Assembly: GCA_022826505.1 (NCBI GenBank)
Contig: JAJDUQ010000013.1
Coordinates: forward strand, 1-36,372
Reading direction: 5' to 3'
Length of the DNA: 36,372 nt
Source of the DNA: Gammaproteobacteria bacterium
GTDB lineage: Bacteria; Pseudomonadota; Gammaproteobacteria; HK1
Shown: positions 34,089 through 36,372 of the stretch, in pieces
How the letters are laid out: each line of letters starts with the position of its first letter
How positions within the stretch are numbered: the stretch's first letter is position 1
Position numbers and translations under genes: made by a program
Notes under the pieces: generated by a model
What the model was told of the DNA's origin: nothing
Databases searched by the model: none
What the model saw: only the letters and a program-made list of their open reading frames with translations

Positions 34089-34787
34089 TCATGCCGAACG
34101 GGCGGGGCCGGCGTGCACCCAGCGTCCGGCGTTGCGTCGCATGAGGTGGTGCCACACGTCGGCGGACGGCATGTCGAAGATGCTCGTGGCGTCGGCAGGG
34201 GTCACGATCCAGTCTCCGCGGGCAAGTTCGGAGTCGAGCTGGCCGGGAGACCACCCGGCGTATCCGAGGTACGTATGGACGTCGGCCGCGTGACCGTCGC
34301 GTTCGAGCCTCCGGCGCAGAGTGTCGACGCTTCCGCTCGCGTGGACGTCGCCGGTGACGCGGTCCGCACCGTCCACCGCCTCGGACGAGCGGAACAGCGC
34401 GATCAGCCGCCGGTGCTCGACGGGGCCTCCGAGGAAAACGACATGTTCGGCCGAATTCGGCAACGGCGTCTCCAGAACGTCCTGCAGCGAGAACTCCGTC
34501 GGCCGGTTGACCACCAGGCCGAGCGCGCCGGTCTCGTCGTATTCCAGCAGCAGCACCACCGTCTGCGCGAACCGTGGATCCCCGAGTCGGGGGGACGCCA
34601 GGAGGAACATGCCGCGCTGCAGCGGGAAACCGATTCGAGCCGGGGTTGCGACTCGCGACGCCCGCGGATCGCGGACCGCGCCGGTGCCCTCCTCGGCCGA
34701 TGCCTCCGCCGAAACGACCACGAGGGCCAGAGCCACGGTCAGGATCGTGGCGAGGAACGACGCACGGACATTTCGGGTGTGGGGCAT
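34089..34787 (-). CDS. YqgE/AlgH (DUF179) family protein with predicted signal peptide
   Basis: This 232-aa protein contains a full YqgE/AlgH domain: LQRGMFLLASPRLGDPRFAQ (about 55-74), VVLLLEYDETGALGLVVNRP, VFLGGPVEHRRLIALF and YLGYAGWSPGQLDSELARGDW, all signature segments. Most YqgE/AlgH proteins are cytoplasmic and begin almost directly at the GM-LLA segment. This one has about 50 extra N-terminal residues starting MPHTRNVRASFLATILTVAL, then ALVVVSAEASAEE, which reads as a Sec signal peptide with cleavage near ASA. ATG 34787 has no clear ribosome binding site, so the start needs care, but no good internal start removes the hydrophobic stretch. It lies 71 nt upstream of zapE on the same strand. 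Confidence 0.88.
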   Translation of the reverse strand: MPHTRNVRASFLATILTVALALVVVSAEASAEEGTGAVRDPRASRVATPARIGFPLQRGMFLLASPRLGDPRFAQTVVLLLEYDETGALGLVVNRPTEFSLQDVLETPLPNSAEHVVFLGGPVEHRRLIALFRSSEAVDGADRVTGDVHASGSVDTLRRRLERDGHAADVHTYLGYAGWSPGQLDSELARGDWIVTPADATSIFDMPSADVWHHLMRRNAGRWVHAGPARSA

Positions 34788-34988
34788 GGCGTCACGGGCC
34801 GAACGGCATGATGTCGCCGGGAAGCCCGATAGTACCCATCCGGCGGCCGATCCTCGAACTTCGCGGCATTGGATCCGACCGGTCGAAGCATGCGTGCTCG
34901 GCACGGTTCGGAGGTCCCGGCGCGCTCCGTCACGGTCCGTCGACGTTCGCATGCGCTTCGCTTCGTGCGGTGCCGGTAAGATACCGTG

Positions 34989-35636
34989 ATGGACACTGCC
35001 GACCGAACGCCGATTTCCGCCGCGACCCCGTCGCCGCTGCGCCTGCAGGTGCAGAGAGCGATGCGTGCGCTCGACGATCTCCCCCGCGGCGACGAGTTCG
35101 GCGACCGCGATCTCAATCCGTCACTGTCCCCGAGGAGCCCGCGCCGCTCCGCGGCGGTGCTCGTGCCGATCGTCGAACGGCGGGACGGACATACCGTCCT
35201 GCTCACTCGGCGCAGCGATCACCTCCACGACCATCCGGGACAGGTCTGCTTTCCCGGCGGACGGCTCGACGACACCGATCGGGGGCCCATCGACGCCGCG
35301 TTGCGCGAGACCGCGGAAGAAATCGGCCTTTCGCGCGAGTACGTCGACCTCGCCGGCCTGCTCGACGGATACGAGACGGTCACCGGTTATGGCGTGACTC
35401 CCGTCGTCGCATTCATCCGTCCCGGATTCGACCTGACCCTGGACGATTTCGAGGTAGCGGAAGTCTTCGAGGTCCCCCTCGCCTTCTTTCTCGACGAGGC
35501 ATCGCTGCGGATTCACAGCGGAATGCGCGACGGACGCCGCCGCTTTTTCTACGCTTTCGAATACGAGAGCCGCTACATCTGGGGCGCCACGGCAGGAATG
35601 CTGGTCAACCTCCAGCATCGCATCGCGCAAGGCTGA
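34989..35636 (+). CDS. Nudix hydrolase, NudL-type CoA pyrophosphatase
   Basis: This 215-aa protein is a Nudix hydrolase of the NudL/UPF0035 CoA diphosphatase group, which cleaves CoA to 4'-phosphopantetheine and 3',5'-ADP. The group-specific LLTRRSDHLHDHPGQVCFPG directly precedes the Nudix box, GGRLDDTDRGPIDAALRETA continuing EEIGL, in which the first Glu of the consensus is Asp, as is usual in this subgroup; the REx2EE metal-binding core is intact. ATG 34989 is preferred over a GTG directly before it. It is divergent from the YqgE/AlgH gene. Confidence 0.92.
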   Translation: MDTADRTPISAATPSPLRLQVQRAMRALDDLPRGDEFGDRDLNPSLSPRSPRRSAAVLVPIVERRDGHTVLLTRRSDHLHDHPGQVCFPGGRLDDTDRGPIDAALRETAEEIGLSREYVDLAGLLDGYETVTGYGVTPVVAFIRPGFDLTLDDFEVAEVFEVPLAFFLDEASLRIHSGMRDGRRRFFYAFEYESRYIWGATAGMLVNLQHRIAQG

Positions 35637-35872
35637 ATCCAGGACGTACCGGCGAGCTCGCGCCGGCCTCCGAGAGACGCCGGCTCCCTCCGGAAGCATG
35701 CGCAACCGGGCACCCACGTCGCGCGGCCCGACCGGTGGCGGGCTGCGGCCGCACGAGTCTTGTGGAAAAGAAACTTTACACGCGGGACAACTTTCGGACA
35801 GACGCGTTCCCTATCTTCTCGTCCCACGGTCGATGGATCGGTGGCCGGAGGACGAAGGGAGGGAACGCGGCA

Positions 35873-36301
35873 ATGAAGGGCACGCAAGGATGTTCGCGAG
35901 TCGATTCGGGTCCTGACCGGCGAATCGCAAAGGGATGGGCGCGAGGTTGGATGGCGGCGCTGGCGCTGGCCGGGGCAGGCGCCGTTTCGTCCGCGCCGGC
36001 CGCGGAGGCGGGTCATGACCAGGCAGGGCAACACCGGCATGCGGCGGTCGAGTTGGCCCGGCATCGATGTCCCGAGCGTGATGTGATCTCCGGCCCCGAA
36101 TCGGGCGCACAGACGCGGCTCGGCTCGGACCGGGCGCCGCACGGCATGGACCCCGCGCAGGGAGGGCAGACCCGTACCGAAGTGGTTCCCGCCTCCATGG
36201 CGGGCATCCTGTTTCCGTCGCGGGCCGCGCACTACCCCGACTTCGCCAACTCGGCGTGGATTCTGTCGATTTTCATTTTTTTCCGCGTCCCAAGTCATTG
36301 A
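35873..36301 (+). CDS. hypothetical secreted protein, uncertain
   Basis: The 142-codon frame from ATG 35873 has GGGAGGG about 9 nt upstream and a plausible Sec signal sequence (WARGWMAALALAGAGAVSSA, then PAAEAG, about residues 22-46). The rest is low-complexity, His/Arg/Gly-rich and unrecognisable, and it ends in a run of Phe from a T-rich stretch. It may be a genuine small exported protein, the start of a longer gene broken by a frameshift just after the signal peptide, or a chance frame. The last 70 nt of the window hold nothing I recognise. Confidence 0.3.
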   Translation: MKGTQGCSRVDSGPDRRIAKGWARGWMAALALAGAGAVSSAPAAEAGHDQAGQHRHAAVELARHRCPERDVISGPESGAQTRLGSDRAPHGMDPAQGGQTRTEVVPASMAGILFPSRAAHYPDFANSAWILSIFIFFRVPSH

Positions 36302-36372
36302 ATCATTGAGGTCCGGCGCGCGGAATCGCCCCCAAAGCTGTCTGTAGTGCCGACCTACCCTATTGATTTGCC

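Noticed and set aside
1..36372. CRISPR array
   Set aside because: No series of regularly spaced identical repeats was seen; the only regular spacing is the three short palindromes at the Wadjet promoter.

Overview
The window is about 36 kb of GC-rich DNA (roughly two thirds G+C over most of it) with bacterial gene organisation. ZapE, a YqgE/AlgH protein, a NudL-type CoA pyrophosphatase, Liv-type ABC transporters and a VapBC pair all point to a proteobacterium, probably gammaproteobacterial or close to it. No rRNA, tRNA or CRISPR array was recognised, so the lineage stays an inference.

Positions 1-5332 (+ strand) hold a branched-chain amino acid/amide (HAAT) ABC importer: periplasmic binding protein, LivH permease, a fused LivM-LivG permease-ATPase, and LivF. 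The livG/livF junction carries an imperfect tandem duplication that leaves a 44-codon LivF-head/LivG-tail chimera between the two working genes.

Positions 5477-16871 (- strand) hold the most notable locus. Six genes with junctions of +21, +2, -13, 0 and +1 nt follow one recognisable sigma70-like promoter. The order is AAA ATPase (416 aa), ATPase with winged helix and an unidentified C-terminal domain (824 aa), then JetA (MukF/kleisin-like), JetB (MukE/KITE-like), JetC (MukB-like SMC ATPase, 1458 aa) and JetD (Toprim nuclease). The last four form a Wadjet/MksBEFG anti-plasmid module. The two upstream ATPases are not part of the described JetABCD core and look like built-in accessory components. 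The promoter is overlapped by three copies of a GTTGnCAAC palindrome spaced 15-16 bp apart. JetC has an unusual Walker A and an Asn where the catalytic Walker B Glu is expected.

Positions 16969-18832 look like the edge of a defence or mobile island: a transposase C-terminal remnant, a macrodomain protein, and a VapBC toxin-antitoxin pair with its own palindromic operator.

Positions 18851-27834 are accessory metabolism. They include an amidase overlapping a CodA-like amidohydrolase that has lost two CodA catalytic residues, a divergent DszB-like desulfinase/substrate-binding homologue that keeps the Cys/His/Arg triad, a small lipoprotein, a degraded DUF1640-like gene, a TlpA-like redoxin, a 2-oxoglutarate/Fe(II) oxygenase, an indolepyruvate ferredoxin oxidoreductase shrunk by a very large in-frame internal deletion, and a short-chain dehydrogenase.

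Positions 28063-36301 carry more conserved functions: alpha/beta hydrolase, retropepsin-like protease, class I aminotransferase, EF-G-like GTPase with a good promoter, ZapE, a YqgE/AlgH protein with a predicted signal peptide, a NudL-type Nudix hydrolase, and a doubtful small secreted ORF at the end.
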